NCBI GenBank assembly: GCA_963573315.1
Contig: OY752145.1
Coordinates: 868,001-932,000 of the forward strand
Length of the DNA stretch: 64,000 nucleotides
Direction: 5' to 3'
Origin: Entomortierella parvispora
Taxonomy: Eukaryota > Mortierellomycota > Mortierellomycetes > Mortierellales > Mortierellaceae
A program made the translations under genes and the position numbers. The notes under the pieces were generated by a model. It did no database searches, was not told the origin of the DNA, and saw nothing but the letters and a program-made list of their open reading frames with translations. Shown here piece by piece: positions 10,575-23,517 of this stretch. Each line of letters opens with the position of its first letter. The first letter of the stretch is position 1.

Positions 10575-13500
10575 ATGACCCTACAAACAGGGCCCTCTGC
10601 CGCCGACATTGCCATGCTCTCGGCGTCACCCTCGCCCAGCGCTAGTCATTTACAAAGAGAAACACAGGCCCAATCACAATCACAGCCGCCATCCCATGCT
10701 CAATCGCTCTCAAGGACCGCCTCTGGTCATCATGAAGCAACGCGTCAAAAGATTGTCGACATTATCGATCAGCAATTCGACCTTGAAATCCTCTTGCGCC
10801 ATTCAGAGGAAGCCCTCATTGCTCAAGAACTTGCCAAAGCCGAGCGCATGCTCGAGGACTTGCGTCATGCCATCATCAGTGGTATGATGACAGAACTGAA
10901 GCCGCTTATTTTTTGTTCTTATTATTGTTCCAACTCAAACTTACTCAGTTGCTAACGATATTAACAAATTGCATCATTCTAGAACGACAAGGGGCACCTT
11001 ATGGAAGCTCGACAATATCAAGGACTCTAGGACCACCTGCAACTCAGCAACCTCAGTTTTCAAGTAGCCGGACACATTCTCGGAGAGCGACAGTCTACTA
11101 TGGGCGAGATGCCCGTCCTCCAGAAGCCTTGTACGCGGTCAGAGCAGATGGACAGTTTGTCAGGTACTTGCGGCAAGGAGTTGGATGTTTCGATATGTGG
11201 CTATTGGCAACACGAGGTGTTTACTTTACTCACATTTACCGTCATTCGTAGACTTGGCTGTCCTCGTTGTGAACGATACGAATTTGGAAGCAGTCAAGGA
11301 CTCCTCAATCATATGCGCATAGCACACAAGCAAGTCTTCAAGAACACGGAAGAAGGAGTCCGGTTTTGTGGCGTCGTTGTTGTAAGAATCGATGTCTTTT
11401 GTACGGATATTATGATGTGTTATTTTTTTTCCGACGAGATGTTAATTCTTTCTATAAACTATTGTAGCCAGAGAGTGAGGTGCCTGCAGATCACCCATGC
11501 CGGACACGGATAGTCTTCAGCTCTTTAACTGCAAGGTATAGATCGTTTTGTCCGTCGGAATCTCTTTATCATACCTATTATGAACACTTTTTGACAATCA
11601 TTATTTGTCCTTGAGTAGTGATGCCAGTGCACAATCAGAATTTGCAAAGGTAACCCTTCAGGATTTGTGGCTTGCACAAGTTTGCACCTTTTTTGTTGAC
11701 ATCAACTAACCCCCTTCTGCTTGCCCATTCATAGCCTACAATCAAGACTTATGATGAGGAAGTGGATCTAGAGTCTGACGATGGCCGACGCCGGAATACC
11801 AGCAGGGATATTGCTCGCCAACAACCTCGAAGAAACAGTGGCGCATCACTCAACTCATCCTCTAATCCCGGAACGGAAGACGAGTCAGATACATCTGGAG
11901 CTGCCTCTGCTGGCGAAGGACTTGGAGCAGGAAAGAGGAGGCGATCCTCATTAGCTCTCAGTGTAACTCGACCTCAGAAAGGCAAGCCACCATCGAAACT
12001 TGGGCAAGCCTCTGATAGTGATGGCTCGGATGACAATAATGAAAGCGGAAGCGAAGTTCCTCAACGACCCTCAGCAGGCAAAGGACCCATGCGGAAATAT
12101 GGCAGCATGTCCCAAGGAGGCAGCGCCCCTGTGGTCAACGGAGGTGGACAGACATCGCGGTTCCCTACTGTGGACACCTCAAAGAGCGGACTCTCTCGAC
12201 CTGGACTTACAACTCTCTACAGTGCAACAGAGAGCAGAATTTCGAGTGCAGCGAGCTCGAGAGCAGGTAGTCCCTCCATTCACCCATTCATGAGCGACAT
12301 GTCAGAGCCCTCAACACCTGTTTCGGCTTTTCCAGGACCAGCAACAATACCCCCAGCCCAACCTGCAAAAATTGGACAGGCTGCCCTCTCAGCTGTTCCA
12401 GTTCAGGGACTACCACCTGTTGCAGCTCCCCCTGTAAGCAACCTGGGTACACAACCTCTACAACCCACAATCATTTCATTTGGGGCATCTGCGATCCAAG
12501 CAGGACTTCCCGAGCCCCTGGATACTGTCGGATCTCGGTTCTATGTCAAGAGGCGGATCGTTGTTGGCAATGTCTCAAAGTTTTTATCGGAAGAGAAGAG
12601 AGATCCTCGATTAAGAGAGTTCCCCTACAAGTGGATGATCTACGTGGATGGAACACCCAAACCTGAAGAAATTACGGCATATATATCAAAGGTCGAGTTC
12701 CACCTTCATGAGAGTTACAAGCCAAACCATATTGTAACTGTGACGGAACCGCCATTTCATTTGAGTCGATATGCTTGGGGCGAGACGCAGATCAAGGTCA
12801 GGCTCTACTTTCAGGATGCACGGAACAAACCTGTAGAAGTCTACCATCGATTGGCGGTAAGCGATCTTGGTGTAACAACAGTGTGCAAAAGCGATGCAGT
12901 TTCTAGTGACTAATATGTTTAATCGTCGATAGCTGGATCCAACCCACTGCGGGAAACAAGTGCATGGAAGCGAGAGATTTGTCGATCTGGAATTGGACAG
13001 AAATACTGACTTTTTGCCCATCACACCTTTTCAACAACGATCAAAGGGCAGCAATAATGCAAAGGCTGGTATACCTGCAAATTCCTTGGTGCTGAACTCT
13101 GCGCGCGAGGTTGCTATGGCAGATGGAGCAGAGGCAGATGAACAGGAGCTCCAAAACACACTCTCAAAACCCAGCGATGCGACTATAAACAAGACGGGAC
13201 TTTTGGGTGCACCAACAACGGTTGATACAGTTCGCGCAGCGTCCATGGAAACTGGGTTACCAACGCGACATCGAGCCAAGGAGACCACCCTTTCGTATTG
13301 CAAAGCCTGTGGGTCGCTCTGGAAGCAACATCGGGATAGTAATCGAGGCGTCGCTGAGACAGGATCAGAATTAATTCTGCTGAACGAAGAGAATGGACAA
13401 CGGATCCCTAATTGCCCCCACCATCCCACCTTCCATGCGGTCAAGGATATGGGCGAGGAAGAGCGATTGCTACTGACAACGATGATTGGGCGATCCAAGA

Positions 13501-14294
13501 ACAAGTTTGCCCTGGATATGCTTAAACGCTGTGGGATCGTGGACCATACAGGACGGCCACTGTCGAGTCACGAACGACAGCTTTTGGAGCAGCAAAATCA
13601 GCAACAGGTCGACTCGACTATGGATCTCGATATCGGCGACAGTGAAGTCCCCACACCCCCTTCCCCTCCACGGAATGAACCACAAGAGGCGGAACAAAGC
13701 ATCAAGATCCAAAAGCTTTCCGACGCATTCCAAAAGCTGGAAGTGTACAAATCGCGGCGATCAGAGATTGATTGGGTGTTGTCTGTGATGGATGAACTCA
13801 AACTCAAGACGCTGTCGCTGGAGAGTGGATCGAGTGCGGCAACGAACGGAGGATGGTCAAGAGGACGAGGGGGGGCCGCTGTGGGACTGCGGGGGCGAGA
13901 TCAGGAGCAAGAGAGACTTTTGAACACTCCTGGATTAGAAAAGGTACCAGAATCGTTGGCTCAGCGGGCTGTTGTCGGTGGGCTGCTGGTTCAGGCAACC
14001 AAGGCGTTCTTGGGCAGGATCTTGGAAAAGTCGATTCAGATCCATCGTGCAGAGACAGAAGAAGAACGAGGTCCGGAATCGATTCTCATGGAACTGGATG
14101 AGCTGGACGCTTCTGCGGATGAGAGCTCTGGTCCTGACAAGAAGAATGTGCCAGCAGTCACCAAAGTAGCGGACAAACTCTTGGCGCCCCATCATGTCTA
14201 CCAAGCGCTCCAATCTAACCCCGAAGAGCTCGACTTTCTGACAAAGCAATATGAAGACATGGAAGGAATCGGCGAGATCATGGTGGGATTGTAG
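10575..14294 (+). CDS. YEATS-domain chromatin protein, YEATS2-like
   Basis: Seven exons: 10575-10881, 10983-11163, 11252-11381, 11468-11535, 11619-11649, 11735-12856 and 12933-14294, giving 1066 residues. Residues ~50-100 form a helical segment (RQKIVDIIDQQFDLEILLRH). A C2H2-like finger follows at C166-x2-C169-x13-H183-x4-H188. Residues ~240-500 are disordered. The YEATS domain is at ~505-640 and includes VKRRIVVGNVSKF, FPYKWMIYVDG, KVEFHLHESYKPNHIV and GETQIKVRLYF. After it, a second Cys/His cluster (YCKACGSLWKQH and PNCPHHPTF) leads into helical sequence. YEATS domains read acylated histone lysines. The overall order and length resemble YEATS2 of the ATAC acetyltransferase complex rather than the short Yaf9/Taf14 proteins. 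Membership of an ATAC-like complex is inference. Confidence 0.85.
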
Positions 14295-14565
14295 GAATAG
14301 AAATAAAAAAAATTAATAATATGAGTTGAATGCTCTAGAATGATACGCAACAGGCAGGGGTCATTCATTCAGGTCCAAGAATTGAAAAGGTGGTTGGGGT
14401 ATCAAAAGGACAAAATTTATTAGGCGGTTTTTTCTTTTTTTTTTCTTTTTTGTAAAAAAAACGCTCCTGACGAAATGAACCTGTTCTTGTCTTCTTTTTT
14501 TCATCTTCTTTATCGTCTTAGTCGCTCATCTCGGCCACCGGGTTGCGGGGACCGTCCTCCTCGTT

Positions 14566-17500
14566 TCAAAAGCAGGCAAATTTGCTCTTCTTGCCCATCA
14601 GGTCCTGCATCCTAGCCTCCATGATAGCCTTTGTCTCCAAGGCCCTTTCCTTCTCACGTCGCTCCCGTTCCACCACGCCCTCCAGACCTTGGCGATCCTT
14701 GTCGGCCCTGATCTTGGTCGACTCGAGATCTTGGCGGGCCTGGTTCAATTCTTGGTTCAGATGATCACGTTCACTCAATATCGTCTCCCGATCCGCCCTG
14801 GACATCTTTAGTTTCTCTTCAGTCTCCGCCAGGGCTGCCTCCAGGCGATGAATCTTGCCCTGGTGCATGGTCTGCTCAACCTTGAGGGCTTGGACCTGAT
14901 GAGCCAACGTGTCCACCACGCCTCGGAGTTCGTTCACCTCAACACCTTGCAAGGCCTGGGCAGTCGCAGCCGAGATACTGGCAACACTGCCAGTGGGACT
15001 GGTCCAGCCATTGTTGCTGCCACTGCCGTGAGCATTGGCATACTCGGAAAGATTGGAAGAACTTGATTGACGAATGGCCGTCTTTCCGCCATAAGATCCT
15101 GTCCTGGAAGGTCTCATACTAGGCGAGGCACTGGGCGAAGGTGCCGACGTATCGATATGGATGGGAAGACCACTGAGACGCGGGGACGAGGGTGTGGCAT
15201 TTCCTCCGCTCAGGTGAGAATGAGCGGTCTTGACGGTGGGCGTTGGGGGCAGTGGAGGCAACGGCATGGTAGGAGGTGGTGTGGCCGGCGTCGCGACTGC
15301 TGTCGACAGCGTCGCAAGGCGCAGAATAGGCGACATGCGATCCGTGCTCTGGCGGTTCATTACGGGACTGGATGCTGACCTCGACAGATCCGAGTCTGAG
15401 GCCTTGTGTTGGATACCCAGGCCAAGACCCGATCCTGCAGAGGCCGAAGTTGTGAGCACAGGCGAACCACCATTGGCATCGTGGGCCTTTTGCAACTCTG
15501 CAATCTTTTCTTCCAAAAACTTGATGTGTTTGGCTTGCTGAATCAAGGTCGACTCGTGGCGGCCAGGACGGACTTGATTACTGCCAATGATGGGGGTGGT
15601 GACAGAAGATGACTGTTGTACACTCGAGACGGTGCTCCAGCTCTGTCGTGGGGTCGCCAAAGTGTCCTCGGGCCTAAAACCGCCACCTAGATTCTCGGAC
15701 GAGCTTGTAGATGACTTGTGGCGAAGAGTCCGCTCGGCGTCTTCGTGGATCAGGCTCACGGGGCTAGGGCTACCGTTGCGGTCCAGCCGCTCGGTTCGAT
15801 CCCTGAAAGAGCGTACATGTGCCTCTTGTTGCTGTTGTTGTTGTTGTTGACGCTCCAAGACATGCTGGAGTTTGATTGATTCTTGCTCTCGTTCGAGATT
15901 AAGCACTCGTTCCTGGAGGCTGTGGTTCTTTTCGTTCAGCTCTGCTACGATTTGCGACAGCTCCTCTGAGGATTGCAAGGCTAGATCCCTCTCAGTCTTC
16001 AAACTGGCCAATTGGGCCTTGGTGGCTGCACTCGATGCTGAAGATGGATGAAGCCCACCCTCGCGATGACGCGCCGAATAAGAGGAGGCCAGAGAGGAGG
16101 CCAGAGAGGTCGTGGATCTGTTGCTGGGTTTGAGAAGGTTTCTTTCTTCAAGAATCGACTCGAGCTCATCGATCTTGAGCTTCATCTCTTCCTCGGCATC
16201 CTCGAACGCCGTGGCTGCATCCGAGAACTCGGACGCAAGCGATTCCAAATCCTGGCTCAAACGCTCAATCTCCTTCTCGTTCTCTCGCACCAGAGCCCGG
16301 TACCGAGATTTTTCTTTCTCCAACTTTTGGATAGTGGCCGTAGGATCTTCTCCATTGGCAAGGGTGACAGCAGAGTTCATGGATCCAGGGCGGGACGAGG
16401 GAGGGGACCTCTCTGCCAGTCGGGTCTGTAACAGCTCGATGGTCGCCAGATGAACAGCCAGGTTGTTCTGAACAGACTTGATCTCCTCGTCCACAGACTG
16501 GTGTCTCCGCTCAGCCTCCTCCAGTCGAGTCTCTGCCTCATCACGGTCAGCCTCCGCCAGCTTGACCCTGCGTTCCAATGCCTGAAGAGCCTGAGCATGC
16601 TCCTCATTTCTAGTAGAATGATCATCCTCGGCCACAAGTGATTCAGCTTCAAGCAGTGCAATCTTTTCCTTTAGGTCAAACAGAACAGCCTCCTGCTCCT
16701 GCGCCTTGGCTTGGCTTGCTGTCAACTGTTCGAGTGCCTCTGTCAACTCTTCTTGAACTTTGGCCGCCATATCGCTCGCGGATCCGCTTGAACCTTCCAG
16801 AGCCGACTCGAGGTCCAGCACCTTTTGCTCTAGTTCTTGGATCACGGCCACTTTGGATTCGAGTGCCAGTCCATGGTCCTTGACACGTCCCTCGAGCTCA
16901 TGCTCCAGCTCCAATTTCATAGCCAAGGTACCCTCATGAACTGCTACTCGACCCTCCAGCGCTGTAATCAGCTCTGCCTTCTCCAGGACCAGAGCCGAAT
17001 GCTCCTCAACCAGCTTTTCCAACGCAAGGATCTTTTCTTTGTCTGCAGTCCATTGTTCTTGGATCGCATCTCGATCCGTCTCCAGCTCTTTTGCCCTAGA
17101 CTGGGCAACAGCGAGCTCTGCCAGATGATTTTCGACCTGGGTTTGGAGAGCCTCGACTTTGGAACGCTCTTGCTCCATCTTTTCGAGAAGTTCCAAAAGT
17201 TCGTCCGCGAGTCTTTCCTCGGCTGAAGCCTTGGCCTCGGCGAGCTTTCCTTTGAGTTCCTCGACCATCTGCAAGGCCTCTTGCTCTGCCTTGGTGGAAC
17301 GCTCCTCCAGATCATGCATCCTTGCCAGGTTTTGCTCGAGCTCCTCCAGATGATGATGTTCCGACTCTTGGGACCCCTTCAAACACGTCTCCAGATCGGA
17401 GACAGCCAGGTGGAGCATCTCCTCCAATTCCAAAGATGCCTGGTGTGCCTTTTGCAAAGTTTCCAGCTTTTCGTTCAACTGAGCCGTCTCGGCCTTGAGA

Positions 17501-18749
17501 GTCACCTCGGTAGCGCGGGCAGCGGCCAATTCAGATTCGAGTTCCTTGATCCGAGGGTCCGATACGAGTGCCATTTCCTCCTTGGGGAAGGCGGAGGTAA
17601 TCTCGAGTTGACGGATCAAGTCGTCCTTGTTGTGTTCTTCGAGTACACTGTCTGTTCGGACATGATGGGCAGCTTTTTGGAGTGAACCAAGTTCGGCCAC
17701 CATGGCCTCGTGGCGAGACCTTTCTGCCACGAGTTCCTTTTCCAGTGTGACTTTGGCCTGCTCCAGTTCCTGAATCAGGGAATCATTGGGCTCCGGGGAA
17801 TCTGTGGATCGTTCCTCCTGAATGTGACGCAGGGCTTCTGCTTTGACATCAACCTCTTTTTGGTGTCGCTGGCACTGTTCTTCCAGATCTTGGATTCTTC
17901 CCAAAAGCACAAGAACCTCTTGATCCTTGGCATCGGTCGAGGTGTCAGAGAGAGCCGGTGTATGAATCTGCTGATGTTGATGCAGAGACTCTTCCCGTTC
18001 TTTTAGTGCTTTCTGGATCTGGTCTTGAACAGCAGCCTGTTCCTGAGCCAGCCTATCTTCTAATTCTGAGATGTATTTCTCGCTCTTGACTTTGCGGTTC
18101 TCGGCCTCCTTGAGCTGCTCCTGGACTTTTTGGAGGGCAGATTCTAGTTCTTTTTGATGTTGCAGTTGTTCGGGTGAAGGGGAGGAAGAGGTGGATCGAA
18201 GGGATTGGTCTCTTTTCTGGCGTTGCAAGATCCTGTTTTCGTCCTCGACTACATCCAGTCTTCCCTGTTGCTCTTCCAGGATCAATTCTGAATGATTGAG
18301 GGCTGCCTGAGTCATGGCCAGATGGGTCTCGAGGCCAGAGATGACCTTCTCGTATTCCTCAATCACGGGCTCTACAAATTCTTGGAAAGACTTTGAATCC
18401 TGGACCGAAGAAGGGATCAAGGCCGAGGTATTGGGTCGAGCGGTTGTCACGGGTGCGGCTGCAGATTTTTTGTTGTTGTTGACCTCATTGGCATTGAGGG
18501 TTTGGTTGGACAAGCTGTTTTTAAGTACAATGGTTGGGGTCGAAGAGGATTCATCAGAGTATCGAGAATCACCGTCATCCTCTTCCTCCTGGACAGAATC
18601 TAAGTACCCGTGGCTAATGTCGGTCGAAATAGACTCCCGGCTATGAAAATGATTCAGCTTTCGTGAGGGAGAAGGGGAAGGGGTCAAGCCCCGGTCCGAT
18701 TCCAGCAACCCTAACTTGCCAGGGATGGGTGATTCCCCAGCAGCATCCG

Positions 18750-18790
<41 letters not shown>

Positions 18791-21688
18791 ATTGCCGCTG
18801 CGGATTTCTCCTTGAGGACCTTGATTTCGAGTTTGAGCTTTTGAATAATAGACCGCAAGTACTCTGGATTGTCCATGTTGGTCTCTTGGTTGAGTGACGA
18901 CGAGTTTTTGATATTCCTGGCTCGGTTTGCATATTTAAGAGTGTTCTGGTGATCGGCACGATAGTAAAAAATCAATTTGTGGTTAGAGAACTTTAAAAAA
19001 AAATCAAAAAAACAAGAAATAAAACCACAATTACCAGAGTCTCGCCTAAATTGAGTTCGCTGGGACTGACACAGGCTATCATCAACGCCAATGCATTGCC
19101 TCCCAGAGAATCCTGCAACAGCCGTGTAAGCTTTGAATCGCGATAGGGAACATGGCTCGCCTTCTTGCTAGGGTCTCCCAAGGCCGAGATGACATTGCCG
19201 AGGGCATGCAAACCCGCGTTGATGCTGATACCCTCCTTGGCTCGGTCTCCGATTGCCGAGGTTCGCTTGAGTCGTTCGGAACCAGCCAAATCCACGAAAT
19301 GAAACTTGCTGTTCAGTGTCACCCATTCTCCCTCTGGTTCTGGCAAGAATGTGTCCTCGTGCTGCAGCGCTGCCAAAGAGGAGGACGAGGAGGAGGCTGT
19401 TAGGCTGTCGGTAGCCATGGCACTCTGTCGCTTCAATTTGGACCCAGGAGCAACGATACCACTGACAAAGGGCGCCGGTATACTTGACTGTGAGGATCCC
19501 ACAGATGATGTAGGTGTTCCGGGTCGAGCAGAGGAGGGTGAAGGCAAGGAAGAAGGGGACCCTGGGGATAACGAGTTGCCAGTAGTTCCTGGAAGAGGTA
19601 GATGACCTATACTGGGTGTCTTTGCATGCGCCCTTCTGAACGCTGGTGAATTATTCTGGCCTACTTCTGCGGATAGTGGCGGGGTTGGTTGTGGTGGTGG
19701 CGGATGTGTTGGCACGAACTTTTCCTGTTTTAGGGTGATACTGAAGATGGCATGGGATCGTGATGACTTTTCGTTCATCTCTGTCGAATGCGTTTGTCGA
19801 TTCTGGGATCCGAACCAGAGAAGGCTAAAAGAGCAGGTTGGAAACAAAGGAATGTTGAGTATATGAATAATGGTACCTCAGGGCGCAAGAAGTACACCCG
19901 TACACGCCAGAAAGGGAAAGGGGAAGGGAAACAGACGACAAATTGAAACCAAACAAAAACAAAAGCCGACAAAACATACTGGATCACCTCTTCGACAGAG
20001 GATACAACAATTTCTTGGACCCCGGTCCAAAAGATGTTTCCTCTTGCATCCTCTCTGATTGTCACTGGTGGTCGAAAGTCGCCCTTGACCAACAGGTCAA
20101 TCAGATCCTCGTTATAGATCTCCACGAACGAGACGCGGAACGTTGTTTTTGGGGGTGAAATCCTGTATCCAGGGTAAACCGGCGGCGGTCTCTTGGCCTC
20201 CATAAATAGCTGGCTCATGGCCCTTGGAATAATGCCTTTTTTTTTGAAGTAAATTACCGTTTGCGTTAGGATGATTGGCACTTTTTGCACCAACTCCATT
20301 TTCACTCCGAAATACTTTGTCTTTTCCGACTCTTGTCATTCCTCACCTTCGGAAGAGCTTCCACGATCATCAGAAGAAGGAGCTCCAGTACCCATAGTAT
20401 AAGTCTTTCCAGAAGAGGTTTGTCCATAGGCCATGATCGTAACATTGTAGCCTATTTCGAAACGCGGTGTTTCCGAGAGGGAAAGAGGTGTTCAGTAAAG
20501 TGGGATGTAAACACCAGGATAAAAGACGAAAATAAAGGTAGCAACCCTTGAGGCCTCAATGTGGTTTCGGCAGATCCTTCTCAATTGATTTGTGTAGTTA
20601 TTTGTTTTTTTGTTTTTGTTTGTTGTTGTGGACGATGACATACCTTCCAAAAACTTGTCCACCATTCTTTTGACACTCCCTTGATAGACATCCTCCTGAG
20701 AAGAACCCGTGCCAAAGATATGGTCGAATGTAAAATGTCTTTGGAGTGGGACAACAACCACTTGCTGTGGTTGTTGTTGTTGCTGTTGTGAGTCGTGGTG
20801 AGATCCTATGCCTGGATATCCATTGAGAGGTGGAGTCGCAGCCCTGTCAATCAAGGATAGAACTTCAGTCTCGGAACGTCGCGTTCGGTTCACTCCCAGC
20901 TTTGACTCGTTGACGAGGGGTCTGATGCGGAGGGCTAAAGCATACACAACAAAAAGACAAGAGAGCAAAGACATCGATTAGCGCGTTGTTCAATTGCGTT
21001 TTTGCTGAGCAAATTTATCTCCTCTCCCTCCCTCTCTCTGTATCTTGCTCGCTTGCTTGCAAACACATTTTTGTTGGTGGACGGACAAGCACGCAGGCAT
21101 TTTTCAATTTAGTCCAGTCGGGCCTGTTGTTGTGTTTTTGGAGGGAAGGGAATGCAGAGGACGCTTGGCCCATTGAGAGCACTTTTGAGAGCTGGAAAAG
21201 GGCGGGTTGTCCAAAAGAGAAGAAACATTTTTTGGGCAAGTGTGTGTTGACTGTCTGACTGTGTCTGACTATCAGTCTGTCCGACTGTGTCAACGATATC
21301 ATCCGCACATGAGATCATGAGCCAGAGAAAAGATGTGTCGCTCTGCGTGCCGTCCCCTCGTTTGTCCTTGTGTGCGGGTTCCTGTTGTTGATGTTGTTGT
21401 TTTTTATTGCTTTGCATGCATCTGCCTGCCCCCACCCCCACCCCCCTCTTCCGTCGTTCTACTCGTGACAAGAGTCGGGTTAAAAGGAACAGCTCCCATT
21501 CATTGCCGGGAAAAGAATATAAAACAATGAAAGCAACACAACGGGAGGAAGTCGAAGACAGAAAGGAAATGACAGTAGCAAAAGGGGGAGCAAACAAGAG
21601 AATGTATGAAAAATACTTTACCGACTTGCACAGAGGTCTCCAGTGCTTGGACAGAGGGCGAGCCCTGGACCTGAGGTTGCCCTGCCAT
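14566..21688 (-). CDS. Kinesin-4 family motor (KIF4/KIF21-like)
   Basis: Six minus-strand exons, 21688-21622, 20934-20644, 20451-20347, 20235-19980, 19824-19035 and 18945-14566, give about 1962 residues. The N-terminal motor shows [14 protein letters not shown], the P-loop GQTSSGKT (residues ~129-136), [31 protein letters not shown] (switch I), [14 protein letters not shown] (switch II) and the end [15 protein letters not shown] Pro/Ser/Thr-rich insertion of more than 100 residues separates switch I from switch II. After the motor come a poly-Ala tract and about 1100 residues of coiled coil, broken by Ser-rich linkers. The tail ends in a Cys-containing KSKFACF. Motor motifs are intact, so an active microtubule motor is expected. 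Kinesin-4 motors act on microtubule length and chromosome arms; the exact subgroup is inferred from the N-terminal motor and long coil. The intron between 20451-20347 and 20235 has a poor acceptor, yet is needed to keep [11 protein letters not shown] in frame. Confidence 0.9.
18753..18790. repeat. (GCT)n trinucleotide repeat encoding poly-Ala in kinesin
   Basis: About twelve consecutive GCT units on the plus strand (AGC/GCA on the coding strand) encode an uninterrupted alanine run just after the motor domain of the kinesin-4 gene. It is likely length-polymorphic. Confidence 0.85.
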
Positions 21689-22929
21689 GGAAGAAGGTCC
21701 TAGTTTATGCGTGGTTGAGAGAGAAAAGAGGATAGAGAGCTACGTAGGGTAAAGAAAGAAGGACCTAGTCCTGTTGTGCAGTGTATGTGTGGCCGGCTAT
21801 GAGCAGCGGGGTTGTGTCAAGTCAAGGAGCGGAGGATGGTCGTAGGTGTCAGTGTGTTGGAGGAAGCGGAGAGAGCGAGCGGGCGAGTGAGTCAATGCAG
21901 GATGGATGCAATGGAGAAGATGAATGGACAGATGAATGAATAAATGGAAGAGCGGAAGGACGAATAGACGGAAGGAGATGAATGGATGAATGAATGGATG
22001 GATGGAATGGATGGGATGGATTTGATGAAATAGAATAATAATGAAATATTTAAAATAAGGATGGAAGGAAAGAAGGAAGGAAGGAAAAAGATGGGTGGCA
22101 AAGAAGCAGGATCGTGTGAGAGCGTGAAGGAAAAAAGAGAAAGAGAAAGAGAAGGAAGGAGGGAGAAGGAGGGAGGGAGGGAGGGGTTACAGTCGGAACG
22201 AAGAAGGCAGCTCGAACAAGCCAGCAAAAGAAAGGACTTGCAGGGAAGAAGAGAAAAGAGAGGAAAAGAGAAAAGAAAGGGGGGATGTGTTGTCTGGAGG
22301 GATGGACATGGCTGGACGGACAGGCAGGGGAAGACGAGTGTCCAAAGAGAAGGAGTCAGCCACGAACGGACATTGGAGGATGAAAAGGAGAGGAGAAGGA
22401 GTTGTAGTGACAAAGGCAAGGGAAGACGTGGTGGTGGTGGTGGTGGTGGGTGACGATGGCAATGAAGAGGAGGAGGAGGATGGTGGGAAAGGAGGAGGGC
22501 ACGGATGCCAAGATGACACAGAGACCAGGATCTCCCCCCTGATACCGACTCGCAAGTCCTTGGATGCTGTATGTAAGCATAGCATCCCGTCCCATCCCGT
22601 CCCATCCCAAGGCGATGAGACACACACAGGCACACAGGCTCCATCCACATCCCAGCCAGCCAACCGCGTGCAGGACGCGTCGTGGTCGCGCGTGGGACTA
22701 GCTTGTCTTTGTCTGGCGGCACTCGTGCATCCGAACATCGCCCTCTGTTGCAGTAAAGCAAGGCCTGGCTGATGTAGTCTCAAATACAGCCACCACAGCA
22801 GACTACAAACATGATCCCCCTGAGGGTTGTCATGAGCGCATGGTGGCCGTGTGGACTGAAATAGCAGCTCCTCGGGCCATTTTTGTTGTTGTTGTTGTTA
22901 TTATTGTTGTTGTTGTTGTCATCTTGTGT

Positions 22930-22954
22930 GGCTGGCTGGCTGGCTGGCTGGCTG
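22930..22954. repeat. (GGCT)n microsatellite
   Basis: Six tandem copies of a tetranucleotide lie in the intergenic spacer. Confidence 0.8.
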
Positions 22955-23080
22955 TGTTTGCCCATCCTTGCTTCCTTGCTTCCTTCCTTCCCTCCTTTGT
23001 TCCTTCTCCCTGCCTGCGCCCACAGTCCAACAGGTCCAACAACTCAAAGATCTTTCCTTCCTCTGCACTTTACTCCATTT

Positions 23081-23105
23081 GCTCTGCTCTGCTCTGCTCT
23101 GCTCT
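23081..23105. repeat. (CTCTG)n microsatellite
   Basis: Five tandem copies of the CTCTG unit lie about 410 bases upstream of the Kelch gene start. Confidence 0.8.
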
Positions 23106-23517
23106 TGCAAGTTGCAACCCAACCGGGGCGGAAATCTGCCCCTCTGACAAATGGTCCGCTCGGCGTGTGCGCGCTGCTTTTTGCTGGTTGGAAGAATGAC
23201 AAAGGGGTGGGGGGTGTGTGTGCGTCCTTGGGTTGAGTTCTTCTTGTTCCTTCCTTCATTCGTTCATTCATTCATTCATTTATTCCTTCTTTCCATCTTT
23301 CCCTTCCCTTCCTTCACTCATTCATTCCTCCCTTCCGTCCTTCACTCACCTCCTATTCTTCTTTATTTTATATTATACCCTCTGTTTATCCGGGCTGTGC
23401 TGCTTGCCGATCGAACCAGCCTGACAAGCACCATCCATCCATCCTCCTCCTCCTCCCCTTCATCTCTCCCTCTCTCCCTCTTTCCATCTCTCCCTGCATG
23501 TACCCTCGCCCATCGTA

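Larger units (their letters stand above)
21689..23517. other. 1.8-kb low-complexity spacer between kinesin and Kelch genes
   Basis: This is the longest spacer of the left half. It is purine-rich on the plus strand at 21900-22500 (GATG-, GGAA- and GAGA-type runs), then has (GTT)n at 22884-22918, (GGCT)n at 22930-22954, (CTCTG)n at 23081-23105 and (ATTC)-type repeats at 23258-23340. Several long reading frames on both strands are simple-sequence artefacts (poly-Glu/Lys/Gly or poly-Ser/Leu/Pro). It must contain both promoters. Confidence 0.7.
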
